NCBI GenBank assembly: GCA_950097015.1 | Contig: CATNEN010000008.1 | Coordinates: 62,001 to 126,000, forward strand | Length of the DNA: 64,000 nt | Direction of reading: 5' to 3' | Source of the DNA: Macrostomum hystrix | Lineage: Eukaryota; Platyhelminthes; Macrostomidae | Shown here: positions 35,101 through 46,989 of the stretch, one piece after another | How the letters are laid out: every line of letters starts with the position of its first letter | Position numbering within the stretch: position 1 is the first letter of the stretch | Notes under the pieces: model-generated | Database searches by the model: none | What the model was told of the DNA's origin: nothing | What the model saw: the letters and a program-made list of their open reading frames with translations, nothing else | Program-made: the position numbers and the translations under genes

Positions 35101-38100
35101 AGGAAAGATTTTGGAATGTCTAGGAAAGATTTGGAATGTCTAAGAAAGATTTGGAATGTCTAGGAAAGATTTGGAATGTCTAGGAAAGATTTGGAGGCGC
35201 GTTATGTGTTTTTTTCATTTCTCATACAGAAGGAAGCGCAGGCGCTCACCATTCCCCCCGGTCCGGGGCCAACTAGACCGCCGTAGGGCGAGCTGGACAT
35301 GGCTGGATGGCCTGCCATGTGGGGCGGCATGCCCCCAAACTGGGCCGCCATGTGGTGATACGGCTGCTGCATTTGGCCAGCCATGTAGCGGGCCTGCGCA
35401 CCGCCTGGGTAGCCGCCGGGGTAGCCGCCGCCGCCGCCTCCGCCGCCAACGCCGCCGCCGCCACCGGCGCCGCTCAGACCAGTCGGAGTTCGGCTAGTCG
35501 GGCAGGCCATCGGGCCGCCGTACATGCTGCGCATCATGGAACCGCAGGGGGCCATCACCGGTGACAGCTGTTTGGCCAACTGCTTTTCCTGCTTGCGATA
35601 TTTGGCCCGACGGTTCTGGAACCAGACCTGCGTGGCGAAGCGAGGCATTGATGCATTTTCTAAGAAATCTTCTTTGAGCCCTATACTCAAGTCTAGTCTG
35701 GGTCTTGTCTACTAATATTGAGCACTCAATTAGTCGCCTAGGCAACGCCAGGAGTTTTATCAGCATCAGCTGTCCGGCAACGGAAGAAAGAGAATTAAGG
35801 CGAAAAATGGGAAACTGAAATCACCTCACTTGGCAGCCGCTCCTCTCAGGGAATGGGGAGAGAAATTAGTTTTCGGAATCGGGAGCGGAGAGCGGGGAAG
35901 AGTGGGGACTCGAGCGGCCAGCTGGGACTTCCTTTTCCTCAAGGAGAGAGTAGACGGGCAAAAAAAGGCGAAAGAAGTGTTGCGAAGTGGAGAGCGAGCG
36001 GCATCAGAAAGGCACTTCATTTCAGCAGCAGAAGAGAGAGCGAGAAAAGTGAGAGCCATTGCTGGGGGAAGCCAGTGTGAAGACATGCTCGGACGAAGCG
36101 GCGGCGGCAGCGGAGGATAATTCGGACCTGATTGACGCTGATGATGAGGGATGTGGCGGAGCGGGGGTGGGGCGGATTCCTCCGAGCCGAGTCCAGCCGA
36201 CAGGCAATGAGGCCGGCAAAAGAGAGCCATTGGGGAAAAAAGTGTTCTGCCGCCCGTCACATAATTAGTTGCCAACAGGGACCGAATCAGCGCCAGCCAG
36301 CCGGGAATTCCCAAATCCGTATCGAAACATATTTTTTTCTTTCCTTTCGCAGTCCACCCGGAGCCATCCTCGACAAAAAAATGATTTCAGTCTCATCTTT
36401 CACCAGATTAATGTTCTATTTTACAGTTTCTGTAATGTACATCGATGGATTTTGCCTCTTTCTTAGCTTAAAGCATTTGCGTTAACGCGCTGGCCGCTTT
36501 CTTGCTTGCTGTTTTCTAGTGAAGCGGAGAGAAGCTAGTCCGCGGCTGCAATGGGGCTCATCCAGCTCCCACCTCTCGGGTTTGAGTCTGCTACTTCTGC
36601 CGGACTGTGTGTGTGTGTATGTGTGCGCTAATTTAGCCATGCTTACATGCTCCTCTTCGTTAGGCGAAATTGAATTTTCTCCCTCTCCCTACTCTCTCTC
36701 TCTCCCCATCGCATCCCTCCCCAGTCTCTTCTACCCCGTGGGGATTTCTGGCCCCGGCTCGGCGGCATGCATGAAGAGGCCCAACTGCAGCTCAGTGGCT
36801 GCTGCGGCGGCGGCGGCAGCGGCGGCGGCGGCGAAAGAAGAATGGCCGAACGCTATTGCAATTAGTTCCAACTCCCCGCTCCGTTCCGCTGCCGCCTGAA
36901 TATTGTTGGCGCAGCAGCACTCTCTCTCTCTCTCTCTGGCTGCCACTCGCTCACATCCTTCTCATGAGCTACTCAGTAGATACTACATACGAGCTGGTAT
37001 GCCAGCGTATAGATACACAATTTCTACAGCCTCCCCGCTTTTACTAAATATTCTACAGCTAAAGGGCCAGTTCTAACCTATTTCAATTACGAGCGTATGT
37101 GGCTTTTATGATAAAAATGTCAATCATATATTTTCTTAAGTCCAGATACAGTGAATAGTTTAACTTTATAAGTTTCCAACTTTTCGTTAATTTTACCTTG
37201 GAGAGCAAAAAAATCCGCGAAAAAGGTTTAAGCACATCAAACAGTTTTTTGTGAACTCGTAATTTTTATGACGAAAAATTGAGAATTTCGTTCGGCTTCC
37301 GAAAACGTTAAATTTCAGTTAATTAAACTTCAAGGACTTTGTGTCTGCTGGTTTTTTTATAAAAGGAATGTGAAATTGGGAGAAATTCTCACCTGAATCC
37401 TCGCCTCATTCAGCTTGGTGATCCTAGCCAGCTCTTCGCGGCAGTAGATGTCCGGATAGTGACTCTTCTGGAAGGCCGACTCCAGCTCAGTCAGCTGCTC
37501 CTGGGTGAATGTCGTCCGGTGGCGTCGGCGCGCCGGGGTCGGACACGATGTCGCTGTCGGATTGTGCGACGATGGACCGTTGCCGCCGACTCCGCTGCCA
37601 CCGCCGCTGCTGCTGATGCCGCCGCCGCCGCCGCCGCCGCCGCCTCCGCCGCATTCGGACTTGATTTTCTTGTAGGGCACGTCAACAGCTGCAGCCAATC
37701 AGGGGTGGGTCACGCCTTGCTTTAATCTATAGCAAAACAAAACTGCCAGTCATGCCAGTTGTACTCGTAAAAAACAATTATATTAATTGCTTAACTGTCT
37801 GACGGATTAAAGGAGTAAAACTGCACATTTTCTGTATCAAATAGCATAGACATTATCTAAATCCAAAAGTTTAAAAAATTTGACAATGACATATCCATAA
37901 ATTAAAAAAATTACAGTTTTTAGTTTCTGCTCCAGGCAGTACTTCTGAGTTTTAGCTATTCGTCCTACTAAATAATAAATCCATTATCCCAAATTTAAGT
38001 CCCCTGAGATGTCAATGAATGTCAGTTTCAAGGAAAATCTATATTCCATTTAGAATAGATCGATTTCAAATTTCAACAAATCACTATTTGATTGCCAAAG

Positions 38101-41100
38101 ACAAGTGTTATAGAGCATAATATTTCGTGGCAATTTATTCCCGAATGAAAAAAATTCCCGGTTAAAAAATTCCTCTCGCATGGCCGCTAAATCAACCCCT
38201 CAGCAGAAGGATTAACGGTTGAGCTGAGACAGGGATTAGTTGGAAAAGGAAAAAGTTGCTAGACATTTCCCGGCTCATTTGTCGCGCCATTGAGCATAAA
38301 AGCAGAGAGACTCAGAGTGGGACGGCAGCCCGCACTCAATCGGAATCGCGCAATTAATTTACCTCCTAGCCAGCGCGGTCTCTTTGACGAGTTGCAGTTT
38401 TTTGTCGAGACGTTTCGACGCAAAAGAGTCGAATTGGACAGGACAGGAAAATGGATTGACTGTCGCTGTCAACACGAAATTCACCCAAATTTCTTCCTTC
38501 ATGTGTCGTATATGAAATCTTTAACGGTTGTTTAAGAGACAGCTACACCACAGCTATACAGTTTTATATTTAGCTCGATCGTAGCAACTATATCTACTCC
38601 AAATATAAAAGTCAAAGAGAAATGCGATATGAGAGTGGTCGAGGAGACCGCTCAGACCAGTAATTAAATTTGCAGCATTGGGATCTGTACGCTGAGGGGC
38701 ACACAGACACAAACACACAAACACACCTGCGACTTGTTAATCTTGATAAACCATCAGAGCGCCACGTGGCACTTTCTGACCGCCTCTGGCTGCTGGAAGC
38801 ATGCAGCGATACAGGGTAGAGGAGGGAAGGTTGGACCCAGATACCGAGCCCAGCTCCTAGTTTCCCCTCTCTTTGGTTTGGGAAATGTGAGATGGCGGTG
38901 TTGAAGGCAAAGAAGCTCGCTTTACTATACGATAGCCATCCTCCGCCCGAGGGGGTAGAGCAGTTCTCAAAAAACTTATTCAGCAAAGAGCGACTTTCAG
39001 CTGTGAACACACAAACACTTGCATAGCAACCAGAGTTAACGACACAGATGACCATCACACAGAGAAAAACATCTCAGGTCCGCATGAAACTAAAAAAAAT
39101 AGAGCTCTCAATTATATAGCTACAAATTAGTTGGTCTTTGCAGATGAAACTTGAGATGTTGTAAGGTGGTAACCGGTATTGGATACTATTTCATCAATAA
39201 AGACTGACAGACAAAGAGTGAATGAGTGAGAGAAAACGGAAGAACAAGAGAGAACGAGAGAGAAGCAGAGAGGGGGAGAGAGAACGAAAGAGAACGAGAG
39301 AGAACGAGAGAGGATGAGAGAGAACGAGAGAGAACGAGAGAGAACGAGTGAGAACGAGAGAGGATGAGAGAGAACGAGAGAGAACGAGAGAGAACGAGAG
39401 AGAACCAGAGAGAACGAGGGAGAACGAGAGAGAACGAGGGAGAACGAGATAGAACGAGGGAGAACGAGGGAGAACGAGAGAGAACGAGGGAGAACGAGAG
39501 AGAACGAGAAAGAACGAGAAAGAACGAGAAAGAACGAGAGAGGATGAGAGAGAACGAGAAAGAACGAGAGAGAACGAGAGAGAACGAGAGAGGATGAGAG
39601 AGAACGAGAGAGAACGAGAAAGAACGAGAGAGAACGAGAAAGAACGAGAGAGAACGAGAGAGAACGAGAGACAACGAGAGAGAACGAGAGAGAACGAGAG
39701 AGAACGAGAGAGAACGAGAGAGAACGAGAGAGAACGAGAGAGAACGAGAGAGAACGAGAGAGAAAGAGAGAGAACGAGAGAGAACGAGGGAGAACGAGAG
39801 AGAACGAGAGAGAACGAGAGAGAACGAGAGAGAACGAGAGAGAACGAGAGAGAACGAGAGAGAACGAGAGAGAACGAGAAAGAACGAGAGAGAACGAGAG
39901 AGAACGAGGGAGAACGAGGGAGAAAGAGAGAGAACGAGAAAGAACGAGAGAGAACGAGAGAGAACGAGGGAGAACGAGAGAGAACGAGAGAGAACGAGAG
40001 AGAACGAGAGAGAACGAGGGAGAACGAGAGAGAACGAGAGAGAACGAGAGAGAACGAGAGAGAACGAGAGAGAACGAGAGAGAACGAGAGAGAACGAGAG
40101 AGAACGAGAGAGAACGAGAGAGAAAGAGAGAGAACGAGAGAGAACGAGGGAGAACGAGAGAGAACGAGAGAGGATGAGAGAGAACGAGAGAGAACGAGAA
40201 AGAACGAGAGAGAACGAGAAAGAACGAGAGAGAACCAGAGAGAACGAGGGAGAACGAGAGAGAACGAGGGAGAACGAGATAGAACGAGGGAGAACGAGGG
40301 AGAACGAGAGAGAACGAGGGAGAACGAGAGAGAACGAGAAAGAACGAGAAAGAACGAGAGAGAACGAGAGAGAACGAGAGAGAACGAGAGAGAACGAGAG
40401 AGAACCAGAGAGAACGAGGGAGAACGAGAGAGAACGAGGGAGAACGAGATAGAACGAGGGAGAACGAGGGAGAACGAGAGAGAACGAGGGAGAACGAGAG
40501 AGAACGAGAAAGAACGAGAAAGAACGAGAAAGAACGAGAGAGGATGAGAGAGAACGAGAAAGAACGAGAGAGAACGAGAGAGAACGAGAGAGGATGAGAG
40601 AGAACGAGAGAGAACGAGAAAGAACGAGAGAGAACGAGAAAGAACGAGAGAGAACGAGAGAGAACGAGAGAGAACGAGAGAGAACGAGAGAGAACGAGAG
40701 AGAACGAGAGAGAACGAGAGAGAACGAGAGAGAACGAGAGAGAACGAGAGAGAAAGAGAGAGAACGAGAGAGAACGAGGGAGAACGAGAGAGAACGAGAG
40801 AGAACGAGAGAGAACGAGAGAGAACGAGAGAGAACGAGAGAGAACGAGAGAGAACGAGAGAGAACGAGAAAGAACGAGAGAGAACGAGAGAGAACGAGGG
40901 AGAACGAGGGAGAAAGAGAGAGAACGAGAAAGAACGAGAGAGAACGAGAGAGAACGAGGGAGAACGAGAGAGAACGGGTGGAGGATAGTTTATTAGAATT
41001 TGAATGACTCCGCAACTGAGTATGGGGAAATTTTCCACTCATCGTTGATCAAGAGGATTCCCTCCCCCTGCTAGTCCCTTTGCAGTTGAAGGTGCTGTTA

Positions 41101-43496
41101 ATCCTTACCAACTTATTCTACACTCCAGCCCAAAACTGCTTTGTGATGCGGACATCTGGAAGATACAATGGCAATCGCAGCCACTTCTATCTAGTATGGA
41201 CTCGTATAAATGCATACATCTGTCAGACTGCAAGCCTAATTTAGCAGCACAGTGGGGGGTCTAGACTGGACCGTTGCGTTTAAGAATATTATAATATATA
41301 GATGGGGATTAAAACTGGTGACCAGATTGTCAAATTAAAAGAAAAACTGCGCCTTTCCACAGAGCGCAGCGTCACTTGTCTTCTTATCGATGATGACGCA
41401 TGAAATAATCTGAGCAGAAATTTCTACTATATATTATACTGTATAAAAAAGCGATATAAAATTCGCGGAAAATCAGCGTTTTTTCTGTCCGCTACTTCTG
41501 GTCCGAAATCAGTTGCAGTGATGGGGCACAGCGATTCCCTATACCGAATACCGAAAAATATCAACCGCTGAAGATTTTGAGATGTATCAATTATCTCTGG
41601 GAATTCCATATCGATCATAGAAATGATACACTAATACTCTGCTATATAACACTGATACAGTTTAATGCTTGACTTCTGTAATAAAACAAATTACACCAGA
41701 CTTGTTCTATTCTATGATTGACAGGCCTTTACAAAGACCCGGAGACAGAACATGTTGAAATAGCTGATAGAGGCAAGATGATGAGGCGGCGAGGTTTTGT
41801 CACTTTGTGGCAGCTCAAAGCAATGGAATGATGCAACTAAGCAGCGGGTTCCTATGGGAATATAACAGAATTCGTTCAGTCCTATCCCATGCTGCTGCGT
41901 CTGCTCCTAACAGTAACACCGTCATATTTATTTATACATCTATGTCTCTATATTATACAAATCCTATATTGTTGGCTCGTTAAATTGACTAGCCTGTGTG
42001 ACATCATATAGATTACTTGTCAATATTTCCACCCAGTTAAAGTGGGAGATAGCGAGGGAGAGAGGAGATGTTAGTGAGAGAAGAGATGTGAAAGGGAGAT
42101 AGCGAGGGAGAGAAGAGTTGTGAAAGGGAGATAGCGAGGGAGAAAAGAGATGTGAAAGGGAGATAGCGAGGGAGAAAAGAGATGTCAAAGGGAGACAGCG
42201 GGGGAGAAAAGAGATGTGAAAGGGAGACAGCGGGGGAGAAAAGAGATGTGAAAGGGAGACAGCGATGGAGAAAAGAGATGTGAAAGGGAGACAGCGGGGG
42301 AGAAAAGAGATGTGAAAGGGAGACAGCGGGGGAGAAAAGAGATGTGAAAGGGAGACAGCGGGGGAGAAAAGAGATGTGAAAGGGAGACAGCGATGGAGAA
42401 AAGAGATGTGAAAGGGAGACAGCGGGGGAGAAAAGAGATGTGAAAGGGAGACAGCGGGGGAGAAAAGAGATGTGAAAGGGAGACAGCGATGGAGAAAAGA
42501 GATGTGAAAGGGAGACAGCGATGGAGAAAAGAGATGTGAAAGGGAGATAGCGGGGTGGAGAAGAGATGTGAAAGGGAGATAGCGGGGTGGAGAAGAGATG
42601 TAAAAGGGAGATAGCGGGGTAGAGAAGAGATGTGAAAGGGAGATAGCGAGGGAGAAAATAGATATGTATGGGAGATAGCGGGGTAGAGAAGAGATGTGAA
42701 AGGGAGATAGCGAGGGAGAGAAGAGATGTGAAAGGGAGATAGCGAGGGAGAGAAGAGATGTGAAAGGGAGATAGCGAGGGAGAGAAGAGATGTGAAAGGG
42801 AGATAGCGAGGGAGAGAAGAGATGCGACAGGAGAGTCTTAAGAAATGACATTTTTATGAACAAATTAATAAACACGGAGTGCACTTACCAAAGAGTGAAA
42901 GTTACGTACATAACAATAGTTGCACCTACTATTGGCTTTGGCAAGAAGTTGTTCATAAAAGCTAGTCGGCTGTCATGCAGCTCCTCCCGAATTCGCTCTG
43001 GTTATAGAGCATGCAGCCCGCCCGGGTCAAATAAAATTACAATTAGCCTCATTACCGAATGCTGCAATGCGCCTAACCCGCCAACCCCACGACCCAATCC
43101 CTGCAGAGGCTTGCAGCGATTATTATAGTACAGGAATCAAATTACCCGGGCACCTCCCCACTGTCTCTCTGTGAAATTAATGAATCAAGCCCTAAAAAAG
43201 ACTTTATTTAAAATTAATTAAACAAATACTTTAATCAGCTCACGCAGTATGTGATGCATTTCAGCCGCTGCGTGTTGCACAAGGCCGTCCTCTAGGCCGT
43301 AGAGTTGCGCAAAGTCTTCGTGATGATGACTCGGCGGCGGCGGCGGCGGCGGCGGCGGAGGCGGCTGCTGATGCAGCTGATGTTGGTGCTGATGCTGCTG
43401 ATGCTGCTGCTGCTGTTGCTGTTGGTGATGATGCTGCTGCTGCGCCTTCCTCAAGGCGGCCTTGATCTCCTCGCTGGCTAGTTCCTCAGTGGCCAT
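32017..43496 (-). CDS. Prop1/UNC-42-type paired-like homeodomain protein
   Basis: Four exons join in frame: 43496-43244, 37688-37393, 35627-35250 and 32115-32017, giving about 341 aa. The N-terminus ([20 protein letters not shown]) is followed by a His/Gln-rich and Pro-rich tract. The homeodomain starts [19 protein letters not shown], continues [22 protein letters not shown], and crosses the exon 2/3 junction into [17 protein letters not shown]. Recognition helix position 50 is Gln, so it is a Q50 paired-like protein with no paired domain seen. RRHRTTF with RKQE after the third helix is typical of Prop1/UNC-42 as I recall them. The C-terminal half is Gly/Met/Pro-rich and ends [10 protein letters not shown]...LQYQT. 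Known relatives specify pituitary lineages in vertebrates and neuron identity in worms. Introns of 5.6, 1.8 and 3.1 kb are packed with satellite DNA. The ATG context (agcATGg) is good. Alx, Prrx or Phox2 are less likely alternatives. Confidence 0.86.
32190..32320 (-). mobile_element. SINE family C (tRNA-derived), partial
   Basis: On the minus strand, ggtggcagcccagtggttcg (A-box region) and gaagttcgaatctcag (B-box) precede a body with CAGTCCATGGACTG (32206-32219). It shares the palindrome with family B but has a different tRNA-like head. It lies in homeobox intron 3. Confidence 0.65.
32380..32998. other. GC-rich intronic segment
   Basis: Part of homeobox intron 3. GC-rich and purine-rich on the plus strand. 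No convincing exon on either strand, though consensus-like GTAAGT sites occur on the plus strand. Confidence 0.45.
33195..33456 (-). mobile_element. tRNA-derived SINE, family A, copy 3
   Basis: Same family and orientation as 9489-9828. The tail end is missing, so the copy begins at gcagttctgcccatttcgct. The tRNA-like head (ggtggcagagcggttaacgc) is intact. Confidence 0.82.
33590..33955. repeat. 20-bp array, type 1, homeobox intron 3
   Basis: About 17 copies of gattaggaagagcctgaata. It merges into the next array through hybrid units. Confidence 0.95.
33956..35190. repeat. 20-bp array, type 2, homeobox intron 3
   Basis: About 61 highly uniform copies of tggaatgtctaggaaagatt. It ends about 60 bases from the exon 3 donor. 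Low divergence implies recent amplification. Confidence 0.97.
35250..35627 (-). CDS. Homeobox gene exon 3: recognition helix
   Basis: Starts [19 protein letters not shown] after acceptor ccacgcag. It then encodes Gly-rich ([13 protein letters not shown]) and Met/His/Pro-rich sequence and ends in phase 0 at ATG/GTGAGC. Confidence 0.93.
35628..37392. other. Homeobox intron 2
   Basis: The only large intron of this gene without a long array. It contains a GC-rich, purine-rich tract (35830-36300), a CGG-type run (36800-36835), CT microsatellites, and TAAT-type cores near 35715 and 36862. It may hold enhancers. The open frames there show no domain and lack conserved features. Confidence 0.45.
37393..37688 (-). 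CDS. Homeobox gene exon 2: homeodomain helices 1-2
   Basis: Starts after ggctgcag, encodes [11 protein letters not shown], a poly-Gly run, Ser/Thr/Pro-rich sequence, then the homeodomain to EARIQ. It ends in phase 0 at CAG/GTGAGA. The homeobox intron after EARIQ lies at the position common to paired-like genes. Confidence 0.93.
37689..39229. other. Homeobox intron 1, array-free part
   Basis: Unique sequence with AT-rich and GC-moderate stretches. No exon recognised. Confidence 0.45.
39230..40985. repeat. 10-bp purine array (GAGAGAGAAC) in homeobox intron 1
   Basis: About 175 copies of a 10-bp purine-rich unit over 1.75 kb, with blocks (aggatgag, agagatagaac) that repeat at larger scale. The plus strand is almost pure A/G with a C every ten bases. 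Frames of about 600 codons on the minus strand only encode Ser-Leu-Val-Leu-Ser-Arg repeats. Confidence 0.97.
40986..42045. other. Non-coding part of homeobox intron 1
   Basis: AT-rich unique sequence. No gene seen. Confidence 0.5.
42046..42832. repeat. 32-bp purine array, proximal patch
   Basis: About 25 copies of a 32-bp unit with gagaaaagagatgtgaaagg and gagacagcggg. It is in intron 1, about 400 bases from exon 1. The same family lies on the other side of exon 1 at 43974-44455. Confidence 0.96.
42833..43243. other. Array-free intron segment next to homeobox exon 1
   Basis: Unique sequence with several TAAT/ATTA cores (acaattagcctcattaccg, gaaattaatgaatc). A candidate cis-regulatory element, by position only. 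Confidence 0.35.
43244..43496 (-). CDS. Homeobox gene exon 1
   Basis: Encodes the first 84 residues and one base. The His/Gln run and polyPro are followed by [14 protein letters not shown] and EMHHIL. The donor is C/GTGAGC, ending in phase 1. It joins exon 2 to make a Pro codon in frame with [11 protein letters not shown]. Assignment rests on phase, spacing and strand, since no domain is present. Confidence 0.65.
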
Positions 43497-43973
43497 GCTG
43501 AGCTAAGTGAATTAGGATTAGCGGGCGCACTCCTCACTCTCTCTCTCTGGATTTGCCTCTGTCGGGACTTGGGCCGCAATTTGGGAAAACCTCGGCTCTC
43601 TCACTCTAGGCGAGTGCGCGCGAGCATTAAGTCAATTATGCCGCCGCGTGGACTCGGCTTGGGGTGGCGGAGGTGGGCGGTGGCGCTGGGGTGGTGGGCG
43701 CCACGCGCCCCAATGGCCCACGACTGGGGGATTCCTGACGGACCCAATCAGCGTCACTAAGGGAAAAATGGCTTTGGGGAGAACGAAAGATAGAGGGATA
43801 ATGGGGAGAATGAAGAGTGGGAAGATTTCATTTGGCGGCCCCATCAAAGCAGCTTCGCATTTGATTCGATTGATGGAAAATTGAAAGAAGAACTTCAGCT
43901 TCTTGAGATGCTTTTGAGCTGGTCCAATCTAGACAGAAGCTTTCTCAAAGCCGATTTGTATGAATTAGAAACG
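43497..43973 (-). promoter_or_regulatory. Putative promoter and 5' UTR of the homeobox gene
   Basis: GC-rich unique DNA directly upstream of ATG 43496, bounded by a satellite. A CT run (43536-43547) and ATTAAGTCAATTAT near 43625 are visible. No TATA box is convincing. Frames on both strands here show no domain. Confidence 0.4.
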
Positions 43974-44455
43974 TGAGTGAGAGAAGAGATGTGAAAGGGA
44001 GATAGCGAGGGGGAAAAGAGATGTGAATGGGAGATAGCGAGGGAGAAAAGAGATGTGAAAGGGAGATAGCGAGGGAGAAAAGAGATGTGAAAGGGAGACA
44101 GCGAGGGAGAATAGAGATGTGAAAGGGAGATAGCGAGGGAGAAAAGAGATGTGAAAGGGAGATAGCGAGGGGGAAAAGAGATGTGAAGGGGAGATAGCGA
44201 GGGAGAAAAGAGATGTGAAAGGGAGATAGCGGGGTAGAGAAGAGATGTGAAAGGGAGATAGCGGGGTAGAGAAGAGATGTGAAAGGGAGATAGCGAGGGA
44301 GAGAAGAGATGTGAATGGGAGATAGCGGGGTAGAGAAGAGATGTGAAAGGGAGATAGCGAGGGAGAAAAGAGATGTGAAAGGGAGATAGCGAGGGAGAAA
44401 AGAGATGTGAATGGGAGATAGCGGGGTAGAGAAGAGATGTGAAAGGGAGATGAGA
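43974..44455. repeat. 32-bp purine array, upstream patch
   Basis: About 15 copies of the same 32-bp family and in the same orientation as 42046-42832. Confidence 0.96.
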
Positions 44456-44999
44456 GAAGAGACGGTAATGAATGGTAAATCCCAGACCTCTAGTTAGAAA
44501 TGCTTGATAATTAAGACTATCTAAAGCTGGGAGATAATATTCTGTATGATATTTGAACATATGTGAATCTATTTTTTATACTTTATAACAGTTAAAATTT
44601 TACACGTGACAATATAAAGTAGCATTCAACAGGTTATTATTAGTATATGATATACAATTAGGCATTGTGCAACACTATCTTTCGTGCTCGTGCTATGCAG
44701 GGATAATTTAATAATGCCCCAGGCTAATGGAAGGTATATTGTCACATTATTCTCAGCTTTTTTAATGAGCGTAATAAATGAATCCCATTTTCTTTGCGAA
44801 AATGTGCTAAATGAAAAATACTTGATCAAACTGTTGAATATAAACCTTGCCTCATAGACTTACCACTGGGGACACTCATTGGACACTTAAAGAATTTCAA
44901 ATTAAAAGTCACTATATTTTGGTGAGAAATTCTCCCCCAGAAATTGAGTTTAGGCAAGTTTAATTCCAAGCTATCGACTCGATCACATATAGTGCTAAT
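44456..44999. other. Non-coding spacer
   Basis: AT-rich unique sequence. Nothing recognisable. Confidence 0.5.
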
Positions 45000-45009
45000 T
45001 TTGCATCCT

Positions 45010-46750
45010 TCAGTGTCTCAATGACCCCCCTGATTCTTCAGTGTCTCAATGACCCCCTGATCCTTCAGTGTCTCTATGACTCCCCTGATCCTTCAGTGTC
45101 TCTATGACCCCCTGATCATTCAGTGTCTCTATGACCCCCTGATCATTCAGTGTCTCTATGACACCCTGATCATTCAGTGTCTCTTTGACTCCCCTGATCA
45201 TTCAGTGTCTCTATGACCCCCTGATCATTCAGTGTCTCTATGACCCCCTGATCCTTCAGTGTCTCTATGACCCCCTGATCCTTCGGTGTCTCTATGACCC
45301 CCTGATCATTCAGTGTCTCTATGACACCCCTTGATCAATCAGTGTCTCTATGACACCCTGATCATTCAGTGTCTCTATGACACCCTGATCATTCAGTGTG
45401 TCTTTGACTCCCCTGATCAATCAGTGTCTCTATGACCCCCTGATCATTCAGTGTCTCTATGACCCCCTGATCAATCAGTGTCTCTATGACCCCCTGATCA
45501 ATCAGTGTCTCTATGACCCCCTGATCCTTCAGTGTCTCTATGACCCCCCTGATTATTCGGTGTCTCTATGACCCCCTGATCCTTCAGTGTCTCTATGACT
45601 CCCTTGATCCTTCAGTGTCTCTATGACCCCCCCTGATCCTTCAGTGTCTCTATGACCCCCCCTGATCCTTCAGTGTCTCTATGACACCCTGATCATTCAG
45701 TGTCTCTATGACACCCTGATCATTCAGTGTGTCTTTGACTCCCCTGATCAATCAGTGTCTCTATGACCCCCTGATCATTCAGTGTCTCTATGACCCCCTG
45801 ATCAATCAGTGTCTCTATGACCCCCTGATCAATCAGTGTCTCTATGACCCCCCTGATTATTCGGTGTCTCTATGACCCCCTGATCCTTCAGTGTCTCTAT
45901 GACTCCCCTGATCCTTCAGTGTCTCTATGACCCCCCCTGATCCTTCAGTGTCTCTATGACCCCCCCTGATCCTTCAGTGTCTCTATGACACCCTGATCAT
46001 TCAGTGTCTCTATGACACCCTGATCATTCAGTGTGTCTTTGACTCCCCTGATCAATCAGTGTCTCTATGACCCCCTGATCAATCAGTGTCTCTATGACCC
46101 CCTGATCAATCAGTGTCTCTATGACCCCCTGATCCTTCAGTGTCTCTATGACCCCCTGATCCTTCAGTGTCTCTATGACTCCCCTGATCCTTCAGTGTCT
46201 CTATGACCCCCCCTGATCCTTCAGTGTCTCTATGACCCCCCCTGATCCTTCAGTGTCTCTATGACACCCTGATCATTCAGTGTCTCTATGACACCCTGAT
46301 CATTCAGTGTGTCTTTGACTCCCCTGATCAATCAGTGTCTCTATGACCCCCTGATCATTCAGTGTCTCTATGACCCCCTGATCAATCAGTGTCTCTATGA
46401 CCCCCTGATCAATCAGTGTCTCTATGACCCCCTGATCCTTCAGTGTCTCTATGACCCCCCTGATTATTCGGTGTCTCTATGACCCCCTGATCCTTCAGTG
46501 TCTCTATGACTCCCCTGATCCTTCAGTGTCTCTATGACCCCCCCTGATCCTTCAGTGTCTCTATGACCCCCCCTGATCCTTCAGTGTCTCTATGACCCCC
46601 CCTGATCCTTCAGTGTCTCTATGACCCCCCCTGATCCTTCAGTGTTTATATGACCCCCCTGATCCTTCAGTGTTTATATGACCCCCTGATCATTCAGTGT
46701 CTCTATGACCCCCTTATCCTTCAATGTCTCTATGACCACTGATCATTTAG
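45010..46750. repeat. 27-bp array with higher-order blocks
   Basis: About 63 units of 26-29 bp with tcagtgtctctatgaccccc. A marker variant (cagtgtgtctttgactcccc) recurs at 45394, 45725, 46029 and 46305, so block lengths are 331, 304 and 276 bases. Confidence 0.96.
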
Positions 46751-46989
46751 TGCTCAAATAAAGAATCTATCTTCAAGTCATTGTTGAAGGCATTATTAGT
46801 GAGTAGCTGAATGCCAGTGTATAATACTCGCAGACATACTACTAAAAGTAAGCCAAACGTGAGGCGATAAAGCAAAGTGCACATGAGAGATGAAAACGCA
46901 TCTTTGAAGGTTCGATTCTATGGAACGCTGTTTTGATCATAAGTTTTGCTGTCAAAATTTCGACTGCTGTGTAAATGGAAACAATGTAA

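Noticed and set aside
39186-41042. Very long minus-strand frames (over 600 codons) of Ser-Leu-Val-Leu-Ser-Arg repeats
   Set aside because: They are translations of the 10-bp purine array with no domain. They lie inside a homeobox intron.
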